A DNA stretch of 64,000 nucleotides from Algiphilus sp965216485 (GCF_965216485.1 NZ_OZ244162.1:62001-126000); one strand, 5' to 3'; positions 26,114-36,219 are shown, counted from the stretch's first letter. Notes: generated by a model from the sequence alone, not told the origin. Numbers and translations: made by a program.

Positions 26114-26929
26114 TCAGCCCCTGTCAGATTCGTCAATGCGTTGCAAGTAAAGCTGAAAATCTGGGGGTGGTTGTTGTTCTGCATCTTGCGCAACCGCCAG
26201 CTCGGCTAAGGCATATCGTACAAGTGCCTTTCGGACCCTAACGCGGCGGGCGGCCGCTCCCTGCATTAATTCGTCACGGATAAGCATCTGTTGATCAGCT
26301 GACAACTGTGGGTGAGGGCACAGGACTAGATCGACGAACTTGTCCCAATCGATATCCGCAGGCGGGACGCGCTCTATAGTGACGCACTCGGCGCGGCTTA
26401 AGCGGGCGAGATTGAAATCACGGTGCTCATCCGAATGCTCATCGAATGCACGCAGGTGCCAGCGGCGGCTGGCAAAGACGAACGCTTTCGGGTGCAGGAC
26501 ACGGGCGACCCCCTTCGGGTGCGTCATGGAGCGGTAAACGACCTGCAGCGCGGCTGACTCTCGAAGCGCCTTCTGAATTTCTCGGAAATGCGCCGGCTCG
26601 ATGGCGGTGAAATCATGGGCGACATACTCGACAGCTAGATCCTGGCATGAAGGGGCCGCGACACGAAAGTATGCCTCGGTAGTCAGTTCAGTGAACTGCG
26701 GCGAGAAATCGCTGCTGGGACAGTAACGACCGCGCCCGTCGCCCGACATCGACTGAATGTTGCGAGGGTGCATTTCTCGGTAAGCGCCGATAAGCCGTGA
26801 CGCGCTGACATTGGTGACCCCCAAGTGGCGTCGCAGACGCTCGTTGGTCAGCAGTCCTTCAAAGCCGAGCACCAGCTCCATGAAGGCGAACTGCTCCTCC
26901 CGCTTTGCGTGCTTTGGATATGCGCTCAA
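26114..26929 (-). CDS. WYL-domain transcriptional regulator (BrxR/CapW-like)
   Basis: A 271-residue regulator. The N-terminal winged helix includes NERLRRHLGVTNVSASRLIG. The WYL-type beta domain (about 125-200) contains ALQVVYRSM, RVLHPKAFVFASRRWHLRAF and RDFNLARLSR, whose arginines are the expected ligand contacts. A C-terminal extension domain follows. Proteins of this layout repress defence operons such as BREX and CBASS. It is transcribed away from jetA, with a palindrome between them, so it probably controls itself and the Wadjet operon. The start is TTG with AAGGTGG ahead. Confidence 0.88.
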   Translation of the reverse strand: MSAYPKHAKREEQFAFMELVLGFEGLLTNERLRRHLGVTNVSASRLIGAYREMHPRNIQSMSGDGRGRYCPSSDFSPQFTELTTEAYFRVAAPSCQDLAVEYVAHDFTAIEPAHFREIQKALRESAALQVVYRSMTHPKGVARVLHPKAFVFASRRWHLRAFDEHSDEHRDFNLARLSRAECVTIERVPPADIDWDKFVDLVLCPHPQLSADQQMLIRDELMQGAAARRVRVRKALVRYALAELAVAQDAEQQPPPDFQLYLQRIDESDRG

Positions 26930-26957
26930 ACTGCCACCTTTTTTACTCTTAACATCT

Positions 26958-26972
26958 ATGATAACTTATCAT
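26958..26972. promoter_or_regulatory. Palindromic operator between the WYL regulator and jetA
   Basis: A perfect 7-1-7 palindrome, ATGATAACTTATCAT, lies in the 59-bp AT-rich gap between two divergent starts, 16 bp before the jetA start codon. Its position fits autoregulation and repression of the Wadjet operon. Confidence 0.6.
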
Positions 26973-26988
26973 CAATGTAAATTCCCGG

Positions 26989-28464
26989 GTGCGCGTGGCC
27001 GACGAATCCGTCAACCTCTTTGATCGCATCCCCGAGCGGCTTTTTCGCCCGCTGGGGGCGACGGATCATGTGCGGCGTTACTGGGCGATGCTCTGTCACC
27101 TTTATGACGATTTTTTCGCGCCAGGCGCGGCGCCCCCGGAAGGTGATGGCTGGTCGCAGCGCAAAGTTATCGCTTCACTGGAGCACTTCCTACAACGCTG
27201 GGAGGACCGTCATGGCGCAGACGGCGAAGAGTCGGGTGCGCCGCTGAATATCAGAGCCAGCGACTCCTTGCGGTACTTGGTGGAGACGGACTGGCTTGCC
27301 TTCGATCAAGTCGGCTTCCTGCAGTTCGTCATCATGCGGCCAACGGTGCAGAGCCTGTTCGAGCTTCTGCGGAATTTTTCTGAGCAGGGGCCGGACTTCA
27401 TTAGCGGACGCGTTCAGTCGATTCGCAACAACCTTCGGCAGGTCAAAGCCGACCCGCGTGACAATGCTGCGGTTTTTCCCGTGGCCGCCAAGGAGTGCGC
27501 GGCGATGTTGCAAATGCTCAATACGACGCGCATGCGCGTTCGAGAGGCGAGTGACCATTTGCGAGAAATGGATTCCACCCCCGCCTTTCTTGAACACTTC
27601 TTCGGTGACTATATCGCCAGTCTCTACATTGGCGATTACGCGGACCTGTTTTCAAGGAATCATCCATTGACCGCGCGCTGGGACATCATCGAGCTGGTTG
27701 CCGATATCACCGAACTTCCGGATAGTCGCGCAGCGCTACGGCAGTGGTACCAGAAGAATTACCGCTGCAAGGACCAGAGTGCGGCCGACCAACTGATCGA
27801 CCGTGACACCGAGAGCGTTCAAGCGCTGCGCAAGGTCGACCGCTTGCTCTCTCAATTGCAAGACGCCGTTACGCGCGCGAATGACGAAGCCTTGGGGTAT
27901 CTGAACTACCAAGTGCGATCGCAAGGGGATTTCTCCTCCTGGGTTGGGCAAGCCATCGATGCTCTTGTTCGCGCCGATGATGCAGGCGACGGCGCCCTGT
28001 CGGTTCCCCTCGGCTGGTCAGCTGGCCGCTTGCTTAGCAACGAAGGTCTACGCCTTCCTGCGGGCAAACCCAAAGAACGCACGAAAGCCGTCATTCGCAA
28101 GCGCGCCCTGTCACCCGAACAACAGGTCCGCCGCTACCTCCGACAGATCATGCGCGGGAATCGCGAGGTTTCCGATGAGCGCATCCTGCGCTACATCGAT
28201 CGACACCTGCCACAGGAAGGCTCTGTGACGACCAGTGAGCTTGCGGTGGAGTCCATCAACGATCTTTGCATTCTTGCCAGCTTTAGTCGGCTCGGTTTGC
28301 TTGCGGTTCGCGCAGAAGCTCGCGCACAGGGAAAACCGGGCCGCCATCGCCCTTTGACTGTGGCGGGTGGGCGTATCGTCATTGAGCCGACGGGTCGACG
28401 TTTTGGCAACGCCTATCTCGAGGCGCCAGAAGTACGCATTCACCGCATTAACCAGAGGAAGTAG
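26989..28464 (+). CDS. jetA: Wadjet component JetA
   Basis: A 491-residue kleisin-like subunit of the Wadjet SMC-type complex, which extrudes DNA and cleaves circular plasmids. The start (LFDRIPERLFRPLGATDHVR) resembles the JetA variant with an LFDxIPExxF opening. The rest is mostly helical, with a winged-helix-like C-terminus (SVTTSELAVESINDLCIL). The first codon is GTG at 26989, or the in-frame GTG at 26995; no ribosome-binding site is evident. JetB begins 2 bp after the stop. Assignment rests largely on the operon order and partner genes; Wadjet subtype is not resolved. Confidence 0.88.
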   Translation: MRVADESVNLFDRIPERLFRPLGATDHVRRYWAMLCHLYDDFFAPGAAPPEGDGWSQRKVIASLEHFLQRWEDRHGADGEESGAPLNIRASDSLRYLVETDWLAFDQVGFLQFVIMRPTVQSLFELLRNFSEQGPDFISGRVQSIRNNLRQVKADPRDNAAVFPVAAKECAAMLQMLNTTRMRVREASDHLREMDSTPAFLEHFFGDYIASLYIGDYADLFSRNHPLTARWDIIELVADITELPDSRAALRQWYQKNYRCKDQSAADQLIDRDTESVQALRKVDRLLSQLQDAVTRANDEALGYLNYQVRSQGDFSSWVGQAIDALVRADDAGDGALSVPLGWSAGRLLSNEGLRLPAGKPKERTKAVIRKRALSPEQQVRRYLRQIMRGNREVSDERILRYIDRHLPQEGSVTTSELAVESINDLCILASFSRLGLLAVRAEARAQGKPGRHRPLTVAGGRIVIEPTGRRFGNAYLEAPEVRIHRINQRK

Positions 28465-28466
28465 CT

Positions 28467-29120
28467 GTGCCAAAGACGTGGAATCTGCTCGTCGAGGGGC
28501 AAACGCAGTACGGAGAAGTCGACTTCCAACGCGCTGCCATGCGCTTATTCAACGAGCAGGTCCTATACCAGTCGAATCCGCAGCAACGCACAGATTACGA
28601 CCTGGTGGTGAGGTATCTGCGGGAGTTTCAAGAGGCCCTATGGCTGTTCGGCTGCGTTCTCGATCATAACGAGGCAGCACGCTATGTTGCAGCGGTCCCC
28701 AAAATTCCAGAGGGGCACAAGATCGGTTTGAAGCAATCACTTCTCGCTCTTGTTCTAGCTCAGTTATACGACCACCACATGGGTCGGGGCACGCTGGACA
28801 AAGGTGTCGCTGGTGTGAGCATGTCGGAACTTGCCGCCGCCTATAAGGCGGCCACCCAACGCGATCTTTCACTGAAGCCACAAAACGAGATCATGGGGCT
28901 GCTGGATGACATGAAGCGATGGGGTATAGCGCGGGCCGCAAAAACGGAGGAATTCGGCGAACCCACTTGGTATGTGGAGATTCTCCCGGGCATTCAAAGC
29001 CTTATTAACCAGGCCTCCCTTGCTCGCCTCAAGGCGCACGCCGAAGCGCTCTATGAACCCGATTCACAGACGGCTGGAACGGAGGGCATCAACGCCAACA
29101 ACGCGGAGGCCGCGGCATGA
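28467..29120 (+). CDS. jetB: Wadjet component JetB
   Basis: A 217-residue protein of the DUF4194 kind, the KITE-like winged-helix partner in SMC-type complexes. Segments such as LLALVLAQLYDHHM and MSELAAAYKAATQRDLSL, then EIMGLLDDMKRWGIARAA, fit two winged-helix units. It binds JetA and the SMC heads. The GTG start lies 2 bp after jetA, and the stop overlaps the jetC start (ATGA), giving tight coupling. Confidence 0.88.
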   Translation: MPKTWNLLVEGQTQYGEVDFQRAAMRLFNEQVLYQSNPQQRTDYDLVVRYLREFQEALWLFGCVLDHNEAARYVAAVPKIPEGHKIGLKQSLLALVLAQLYDHHMGRGTLDKGVAGVSMSELAAAYKAATQRDLSLKPQNEIMGLLDDMKRWGIARAAKTEEFGEPTWYVEILPGIQSLINQASLARLKAHAEALYEPDSQTAGTEGINANNAEAAA

Positions 29121-32100
29121 AAGCACTTCAACGTGTCGTTCTTGTCCAGTATTACCTGCACGAGGAGTATGACGTCGAAATAGAAGGGTCTACGGCGTTT
29201 CTGGGTCCCAACGGGTCAGGCAAGTCTTCCACGCTAGATGCGATTCAGATCGCAATGCTTGGCGGGAACCAGCGACACCTGCGGTTCAATACGCAATCGG
29301 TCTCTAGCAAGAATCGCCGCACGCTCGCGGGTTACTGCCTCGGCCTGCTCCGGAGCCCCGACGAGGGCGGCGAGATTATTGGCCGTGCCCGTGACGTAGC
29401 ACGAACCTATATTGCCCTGGTCTTTGGCGATGGAACACCGGATGGCGTGCTCTCCGCCGGTCTCTGTATGGAAGCCGACATAGAGACAGGGGAACACGAA
29501 AACCAAGGACTCTTCGTTCTTCCTGGGCAAGAGCTCTGTGCCGCCGACTGCATTGAGCGCATGGGCGATGAGCGCTGCCCAATTGCCTATTCGGACTTTA
29601 AGGAGCAGCGACGCGCGCATGCGCAAGCAGCGGGTCGCACGCCCACCTTCACCGACAAGTCCAGTGAGTACGTGCGAGAGCTTCTCTACGCTCTGAGCGG
29701 CCAGCATATGCCAGACCCTGACCGGTTCATGACCTCGTTCGTGAAATCGATGACGCTCAAGAACGTCGACTCCGTCGATCAGTTTGTGCGCAATCATGTG
29801 ATCGAGCCGAACCCGGTGAAGATCGACGCGTTCCGAAAGCAGGTCGAGCAATTCGTACAATTGCGCAACATGATCCAGGAAACCAAAGCCCGCCTTTCTC
29901 GTCTGCAGGGGATATTGGGCGACTTCAGCCGCGCGCGTTCGGCCGAGCGCCGTCTGGCGGCTCTGGATGCGATCAAGGCCATCTTCGACCATGAGAATCT
30001 ATCTGAACAAATCGATAACGTCGGCGAGCGAATCAACACCCTGCGCGATCAAAGCTCGAAGGCCACCGCGCAGGTAAAGAAAGACGAGCAGCGACTGCAA
30101 GCCAAGCGTGGGGAGCGCGAAACACTCAAAGCGCACCTGGATAGTGACGCCAGCGAGCAAGAGCGGCGACACCTGATGGAAAAGATCAGTTCGCAAGAGG
30201 CGATCATCCATGCCTATCAAGAGCCTGCGGTTAATCGCGCTAACCGCTTGATCAACGCCCTTCGCGCTGCCATCGACGATTTGGATTTGCGCGACGCGCG
30301 CTCCACAATCCACGAAACGCTGCGTGCCCTGACAGGCGCGCGCGAATCCAATGACCCTGGCGCCACCCTCGGCGCCTTGCGCCATCGATCAGACAGCTTC
30401 AGCGACATTCAGAAGGCGGTAAAAGCATTGGTCGATCGCCTGAACCGCGATAAGGACCGAGCCGCCCAGGAGCGCGACAATACGCGGGCTACGATCCAGG
30501 TCATCGGCAACACTGGCCGCATGATGAACGATGGGGCCGTGTTCTTACACGGCCTCCTGGAGCGCCACGGCATAGACAGTCAGCCCGTATCCGCTTTGGC
30601 TCGCATCACTGACCAGAGCTGGGCGCCTGCGATCGAACGCTACCTCGGTGACGACCGCGATGCGCTGGTTGTACTCGATGGGGACACGCGAGAGGCCGTG
30701 CGCATTCTCAGGGAAGCACGGCAACGCGGCGGGCAATGCAAAGGCGCGGCCATCGTGCAGCCCGCGCATTTGCAGCGCGTCGATATATCACCGAGAAGTG
30801 CAGACTATGTGCTCGGTGTATTGGATGCCGATAACGAGACCGCGCGCCGCTTCCTTTGGAATCGCTTCGGTTCCATGCGGCTCGTCAGCACCGAAGAGGA
30901 ACTTGAGCGCTTCGCTCGCGCGCTTACGCAAGACGGCATGCTCAGCCAAAACGGCTTGACCAAATCCATCGGCACCGTCTCGAAGAATGATTTGCGCATT
31001 GGCCATGCCGCCACCGACACCGCCTCACTCACCCAACACGTGCTTGAGCTGGAAAACAAGATTGCCGCCATTGATAAACGCGTCCGGCCGCTCGATGAGT
31101 TGCTATCCGTGCTGTCCGCCTTTGCGCTCGACGGCGACCAAGATGCCGCCAGAAAAATCGAAGCTGTGGCATCGGATGTAGATCGACTCAAGAGCGAGCT
31201 TGAGCGGCTCGACGTATCTCATCTGGATGAGGTGCGCGAAGCCGTGGAGACATTGGATAAGGAAATTGAGGTGTGCCACGAGGATTACCTAAAGACCCTC
31301 CGCCTAGAAGGCGGACTCGACGAACAGATAAAAGCCGCGGAGCGAGAGCACGCCAATCTTGCGTCGCAAGTTGATGGCCTGCTCCAGAAGGAGCGGGAAG
31401 CGCGCGATAACCCGTTGATCGACCCGACCCAACTGGATGAAATCAAGGACGAGATCGAACGCACGGCGGACTCCTATGAGAAGCGATTGGAGGGGGTAGA
31501 CAGCCGCGTAGAAAACAATCGCTCTCGCCTAAAGAGCGCGCACGAGAACGCTTCTCTCGCCTTGAGCCAGTACATCAGCGACCACCGCCTTGACGTTCAG
31601 TTGCAGGCAATGGGTTGGCACGAACGATACGACTGGGCCGGCAACGAGAAGGACAAGCTGCAGAATACCGATCTGGCGAACTACGAGGCCCAAGCGGAGG
31701 TCGCGCGCAAGGCGTCAGAAGACACGCTGCGCTCAGATATAGCGATGTCTCTCAATGACCGCTTCAACGAGATGGAGCTGGAACGAAGAGAGCGCAACAA
31801 GATCCTGGATGCCTGCCCTGCGTTTACGGGTGGTGAGCGATATCGCTTCACCGTCACGGTGGTTCCGCACTATAAGGAGCTGGTGGACTACATCAAGTAC
31901 ATCGCGAAGAACGATCAGCAGTACGCCTTGTTGGGAGATAACGCCAGTGAAGTCAATAAGGCGCTGAGCGATCTTGTCGAGGCGGCCGCTGAATCGAGCA
32001 ACGCGGAGGCCGTCCTCGATTACCGCCAATTCTTCACCTACGATCTGGACATCATAGTGGACGGCCATCGGGTCGACCGCATGAGCAACCGTCAAGGCGC

Positions 32101-32539
32101 AGGCTCGAATGGCGAGCATATTGCGCCAATGTACATTGCTGCCGGCGCGGCGCTTGCCAAAGCATACCGTCTGCACAACCGTAAAGGCGAACAAGCCGCG
32201 ATGGGGGTGATGTGCCTCGATGAGGCCTTCCACGGAATGGACACCACGAATGCCGTCGCCACCGCCCGGTTCCTACAGAGCCTCGGCATGCAACTGATCA
32301 TGGCCGGCCCCGAACTCGAACGCACCAAATTGCAGCCAATCACCCAAACCATTTACGACCTAGATCGGGAGGGCACAGACCTTCTGATGGAACGGACGCG
32401 CCTCAAGCCGGCGGCCAACGCATTGATGGTCAGCGACTTCCCCTCCGAAAACCCGGCAATAGAGCAGGAGGCATATCAGCAGCTGGGTCTCACGCCGCCG
32501 ACCGAAGAACAAGACGACGCCGTGCGCGTTCAACTGTGA
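29117..32539 (+). CDS. jetC: Wadjet component JetC, SMC/MukB-like ATPase
   Basis: A 1140-residue SMC-like motor. Walker A is FLGPNGSGKSST (K36). Two long coiled-coil arms (about 250-460 and 640-850) surround a hinge-like globular segment (about 470-600). The C-terminal head carries the signature-like NRQGAGSNGEHIAPMYIAAG and Walker B in VMCLDEAFHGMD (about D1035, E1036). It drives DNA loop extrusion in the complex. It overlaps jetB at its start and jetD at its end (GTGA). Confidence 0.95.
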   Translation: MKALQRVVLVQYYLHEEYDVEIEGSTAFLGPNGSGKSSTLDAIQIAMLGGNQRHLRFNTQSVSSKNRRTLAGYCLGLLRSPDEGGEIIGRARDVARTYIALVFGDGTPDGVLSAGLCMEADIETGEHENQGLFVLPGQELCAADCIERMGDERCPIAYSDFKEQRRAHAQAAGRTPTFTDKSSEYVRELLYALSGQHMPDPDRFMTSFVKSMTLKNVDSVDQFVRNHVIEPNPVKIDAFRKQVEQFVQLRNMIQETKARLSRLQGILGDFSRARSAERRLAALDAIKAIFDHENLSEQIDNVGERINTLRDQSSKATAQVKKDEQRLQAKRGERETLKAHLDSDASEQERRHLMEKISSQEAIIHAYQEPAVNRANRLINALRAAIDDLDLRDARSTIHETLRALTGARESNDPGATLGALRHRSDSFSDIQKAVKALVDRLNRDKDRAAQERDNTRATIQVIGNTGRMMNDGAVFLHGLLERHGIDSQPVSALARITDQSWAPAIERYLGDDRDALVVLDGDTREAVRILREARQRGGQCKGAAIVQPAHLQRVDISPRSADYVLGVLDADNETARRFLWNRFGSMRLVSTEEELERFARALTQDGMLSQNGLTKSIGTVSKNDLRIGHAATDTASLTQHVLELENKIAAIDKRVRPLDELLSVLSAFALDGDQDAARKIEAVASDVDRLKSELERLDVSHLDEVREAVETLDKEIEVCHEDYLKTLRLEGGLDEQIKAAEREHANLASQVDGLLQKEREARDNPLIDPTQLDEIKDEIERTADSYEKRLEGVDSRVENNRSRLKSAHENASLALSQYISDHRLDVQLQAMGWHERYDWAGNEKDKLQNTDLANYEAQAEVARKASEDTLRSDIAMSLNDRFNEMELERRERNKILDACPAFTGGERYRFTVTVVPHYKELVDYIKYIAKNDQQYALLGDNASEVNKALSDLVEAAAESSNAEAVLDYRQFFTYDLDIIVDGHRVDRMSNRQGAGSNGEHIAPMYIAAGAALAKAYRLHNRKGEQAAMGVMCLDEAFHGMDTTNAVATARFLQSLGMQLIMAGPELERTKLQPITQTIYDLDREGTDLLMERTRLKPAANALMVSDFPSENPAIEQEAYQQLGLTPPTEEQDDAVRVQL

Positions 32540-33759
32540 ATTCAGGCTGTAAGTCATGCGATGAAACTGTTCGTCGCTTATTGCGGCGTTGCGCCAATCG
32601 CGTATTCCAAACCGGCACGCTCGATCATGAGTGCGTTTTATCGCACCAAACGATCGGGTTTCCCGCAACCAATGCCAGTCTTCCTGAGTATTACGCTCTG
32701 GAACGCTTCGCAGACAGACAGGAGTATCACGCTCGAGCGAGGTTATATGCCGGCCATGGCGCCATTGCGCTGTCGTGGGACCCGTCTGCAGGCGATGCAG
32801 GTCAGCTGGCGCGTGTCGAACTAAAAGACCCCAAGGCCGCGGCCGCAATCCTCGGCCAGCCCCTACCATGGGAGATAGCGCAAAAGGCGATCCAGCAAGT
32901 GAAAGCGTTGCAGGCGGACCAACTGCCAACAACGCGCGCCTTGATGGATGCGTGGCGCTACGGAAAATCAGCGGGCGGCATTCCGGCGGAAAAGGCGGAT
33001 CAAATTTCTGACGCTATTCGCGTGATCAAAGAGACCAAGCGACTCAACACGGAGAAGCATGATGCGCTACTCCGTCGCGTTAGTGCGGACTTGTTCAATG
33101 ACACAAAGCGCATCGAATCACTCGCGCGCCCGCTTGCGCTCCTTCTGGAGGAACCGGACCCTGATGAACCTGAGTCCGTCTTCGCTCGCCTTGGACTCGT
33201 GAAGCACCCGCAAACGATGCTATTGCATTGCACTTCCGAGGCCTTGCTGTCGATCAATGGGCAACACATCAAAGCGGTACAGCCCTATATAGGCTTTGCA
33301 CCTACGACACTGACTGAAGTACGTGGCGGCCCGATCCAATGCGTGATATCCATCGAAAACCTATCAAGCTTCAACGAGGCTGCATTCGCGGACAACAATT
33401 GCGGCCTCGTGGCAATCTACACTGCGGGTCACCCTTCCCCTTCGCTGTTAGACGCCTATCAGAAGATCCTACGGAGCCTGAAGCCCGCTTCAGTGCTGCA
33501 TTGGGGAGACGTTGATCTTGGAGGATTTCGCATTGCTTCACGTATAGCGGAGCGTGCCGCTATGGAGGGGTACCGCTTGGATTTGTGGGGGATGTGCAGC
33601 ACCGATTACCACGGTATTGGTGTCACCGCCGATCCAGGCAAACTAACCGCCATTCATCGCATCTGCGAACGCCACGGCTGGACATCAGAATCACAGTCAC
33701 TGAACGAGTGGGGACTCTTCCATGAGCAGGAGGCGATGGAGTGGCGATCGCCAAAGTGA
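32536..33759 (+). CDS. jetD: Wadjet component JetD, Toprim nuclease
   Basis: A 407-residue protein with an N-terminal DNA-binding region (DUF3322-like) and a C-terminal Toprim fold (DUF2220-like). The metal-binding residues are visible: the glutamate in CVISIENLSSF and the DxD in LHWGDVDLGGFRIA. JetD is the topoisomerase VI A-like nuclease that cuts DNA once the complex stalls on a small circle. The start GTG lies in the overlap with the jetC stop. All four components are full length, so the system looks intact. Confidence 0.93.
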   Translation: MNSGCKSCDETVRRLLRRCANRVFQTGTLDHECVLSHQTIGFPATNASLPEYYALERFADRQEYHARARLYAGHGAIALSWDPSAGDAGQLARVELKDPKAAAAILGQPLPWEIAQKAIQQVKALQADQLPTTRALMDAWRYGKSAGGIPAEKADQISDAIRVIKETKRLNTEKHDALLRRVSADLFNDTKRIESLARPLALLLEEPDPDEPESVFARLGLVKHPQTMLLHCTSEALLSINGQHIKAVQPYIGFAPTTLTEVRGGPIQCVISIENLSSFNEAAFADNNCGLVAIYTAGHPSPSLLDAYQKILRSLKPASVLHWGDVDLGGFRIASRIAERAAMEGYRLDLWGMCSTDYHGIGVTADPGKLTAIHRICERHGWTSESQSLNEWGLFHEQEAMEWRSPK

Positions 33760-34299
33760 ACTGGCGGATGCGTATATGTCCTATCCCGTTCTAACCGTTG
33801 CAGACATAGAACCCCAGTAGTACACGGACCCGGGGCACAGCGACCGCGATAGCAGGTCAGCGCGGGCCCTCCGCGGGTGTCTCCCTCAAGTGACACAGTC
33901 AAGCAAGTTTCTGCCCCCCCCCCCCCCAGCCAGCAAGGTAGTCCATCGGACGAGAGGAAGACCAATTTGGCACTAGCCGAACATCGCTGTACTGAGAGCA
34001 TGATTAAGAAGGTTGAATGGCTACAGGCCCGAACTATTTCACCCTTACATCTCCAAACGCTGGAACCATTGCCAACAGGGCCGCTCCATGCGTTCCTGAC
34101 GCGCCTGATAGGTCTCGGTAGTTTTTCTGCGGTTGCGAACAGATCTGATCTCAGTATGTGCCTCGCTATTGAGGCTCGCCTCCACCGCTCGATAGACTGC
34201 AGGAAGGCAGCCTCAACAGCGCCACGAACAAGCAGCGGGACGCTCTGCTAAGAATGCATGGGTGCTCGGTCTTAGCCGGTACATAATTCGGGAGACATA
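33760..34299. other. Intergenic scar between Wadjet and the SIS-HAD operon
   Basis: This 540-bp stretch has no convincing gene. Its one longer open frame (33877-34251) runs through the poly-C tract and has no family features. A promoter-like TACATAAT near 34280 and GGGAGA at 34290 precede the next gene. Confidence 0.6.
33914..33927 (+). repeat. Homopolymer of 14 C
   Basis: An uninterrupted run of 14 C in non-coding DNA between two defence-like operons. A similar run of 13 C lies at 61839-61851. Confidence 0.9.
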
Positions 34300-36219
34300 G
34301 TGGGCAGGCCGTACGAACATGAACTAGCTGCGCTTTACACGACAACCTCAGAGGTCTTCGCCACGGACCTCTCACCACTCCAGAGGGTCATCGCGGACGG
34401 CGCTAGTCGCGGCCTCATCGTTGTCGCCTCCGGTGGATCTACAACTTCAGCCAGCTTGGCTGCTGACCTTCATATGGCAGCAGTAGGAAATCTGGCCCGA
34501 GCGATGTCTCCGCTTGAGTTCCGAGCTCTCGAGGCGCTTGCAAATTCGAACGTGTGGCTCATTAGTGCTGGCGGCGAAAACCACGACATCCTCGATGCCG
34601 CACGGCATGCTTTCTTATCTGGCGCTCACTCTGTCACTGCGATCGTTGCTAGCCGGCAGTCGAAGTTGTCCGACCTTGTCGAACAGCACGAGTCGGGGCG
34701 CGTGATCACTCTTGAGTTGACATGCGGGAAAGACGGTTTTCTTGCAACCAATAGCCTTTGGGGGACGTGTTTGCTCTTGGTGAGAGCCTTCCGTGCCGTG
34801 TTCTCCAGCGCGGAGAGAGGGGTCGAGGCCCCGGATGCGCAAGCGATGATCACCTGGGCACGCAACGCGGTTACGGAACAATTCAAACCGTGCAGCAACC
34901 TTGTGTTGATTGGAGATCCAAGCACATTGGTCGGGGCCCGCGATTTAACCATGAGGGCCGAGGAAGCGGCGCTCGCTTCTATCTGGGCCACTGACCTGCG
35001 AAACCTGGGCCATGGCCGTCATTATTGGTTCGCGGCTCATGGCCGCAATGCGTGCGCCTACTTCCTGGTTTCAGAGGAATACACCGGTTTTGCTAACAAG
35101 TGCGCCGAATTGATCGGCACTGGCAGTCCGGCGACCGTAGTTACGATTCCAGGTGATTCTGATTCCAGGATGCTAAGCGCGATCGCCTTCTCCCTCTACG
35201 CCGCTGGAGCGCTGGGTGCACATATACGCCGTGACCCTGGCCGTCCCGGCGTACCGAAGTTTGGGGAGTCCCTGTACAACCTTCGGATGCCCTATCAGGA
35301 GCGGGCGGCCTCATACGATCGTGAACAGCGCATTATTGCCGCCAAGCTAGGCATGGCCCCGACCGACGCGCTGCTAGAACGCGACGCCTATGAGCAATGG
35401 AAGCTACATTTGCGTGGTTTCGAAGAGAGGCTGAGAGGGGCAAGCGTCCGAGCTCTCATTTTCGATTATGACGGCACGCTGATCGACACAACTCGAAGAT
35501 TCGAGCCCCTCGCCGCGCCCATCGTCGAAGAGTTGATCCGCGTACTCAATGCCGGCCAAACAGTCGGAATTGCGACGGGCCGGGGCGATTCCTGTGGCGA
35601 AGCCCTGCGGGCGGCACTTCCCAAGCATCTTTGGGCTAAAGTGACCATTGGGTACTACAACGGTTCGTTGATAAGGCGCCTTGACGATACTTCTTTCCTG
35701 GAAAAGGAAGCGAGCGAGCAAATTATGAACGTTCGCCGACGGATAGAGGATATCGCGCCTTCAGGCCGAAGGGCATCGATCCGGACGTACGAGAAACAGT
35801 GTTCGGTCACGTTCTATGACGGACGAAGTGTCGAACAAGGTTGGATGGAAGTTTCCGCCGTCTTGGCCAGCTTGATTGACAATCAAATGGTTAAGGTTTG
35901 GAAATCGTCGCATTCGGTCGATATCGTGTTATCCGATGTTTCGAAGACTGCCGTGGTAGATGCTATCGCCCAACAGCTCGGCTGCACCGTCGAGAACATC
36001 GTATGCATCGGCGACCAAGGTCGATGGCCAGGCAACGACACTGAATTGCTAGGAAACCCTCTTTCCCTTTCCGCCGACCGTTGCTCCTTCACTCCCGACC
36101 GCTGCTGGAACCTAGCGGGGTTTCCTCGGAGGCAACTCGCCTCAACACTTGCCCAACTCCGCCTATTCGATGGAGGACCTGGGCGACCGTTCGCATATCG
36201 AGGTGAACTCAGTGAATAA
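34300..36219 (+). CDS. SIS-domain plus HAD-phosphatase fusion protein
   Basis: A 639-residue two-part enzyme. Residues about 30-340 form two SIS (sugar isomerase) lobes, with IVVASGGSTTSASLAADL, VWLISAGGENHDILDA and NLGHGRHYWF resembling glucosamine-6-phosphate synthase isomerase lobes. Residues 385-625 are a HAD hydrolase: IFDYDGTLIDT (D389, D391), GIATGRG, and the acidic motif IGDQGRWPGNDTELL. The likely activity is rearrangement or dephosphorylation of a sugar phosphate; the substrate is unknown. The GTG start has GGGAGA ahead. It heads the operon and overlaps the next gene by 8 bp. Confidence 0.85.
   Translation: MGRPYEHELAALYTTTSEVFATDLSPLQRVIADGASRGLIVVASGGSTTSASLAADLHMAAVGNLARAMSPLEFRALEALANSNVWLISAGGENHDILDAARHAFLSGAHSVTAIVASRQSKLSDLVEQHESGRVITLELTCGKDGFLATNSLWGTCLLLVRAFRAVFSSAERGVEAPDAQAMITWARNAVTEQFKPCSNLVLIGDPSTLVGARDLTMRAEEAALASIWATDLRNLGHGRHYWFAAHGRNACAYFLVSEEYTGFANKCAELIGTGSPATVVTIPGDSDSRMLSAIAFSLYAAGALGAHIRRDPGRPGVPKFGESLYNLRMPYQERAASYDREQRIIAAKLGMAPTDALLERDAYEQWKLHLRGFEERLRGASVRALIFDYDGTLIDTTRRFEPLAAPIVEELIRVLNAGQTVGIATGRGDSCGEALRAALPKHLWAKVTIGYYNGSLIRRLDDTSFLEKEASEQIMNVRRRIEDIAPSGRRASIRTYEKQCSVTFYDGRSVEQGWMEVSAVLASLIDNQMVKVWKSSHSVDIVLSDVSKTAVVDAIAQQLGCTVENIVCIGDQGRWPGNDTELLGNPLSLSADRCSFTPDRCWNLAGFPRRQLASTLAQLRLFDGGPGRPFAYRGELSE

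Noticed and set aside
33877..34251. Plus-strand frame through the 14-C run
   Set aside because: It depends on the homopolymer length for its frame, begins with a Ser/Pro stretch and shows no family features.
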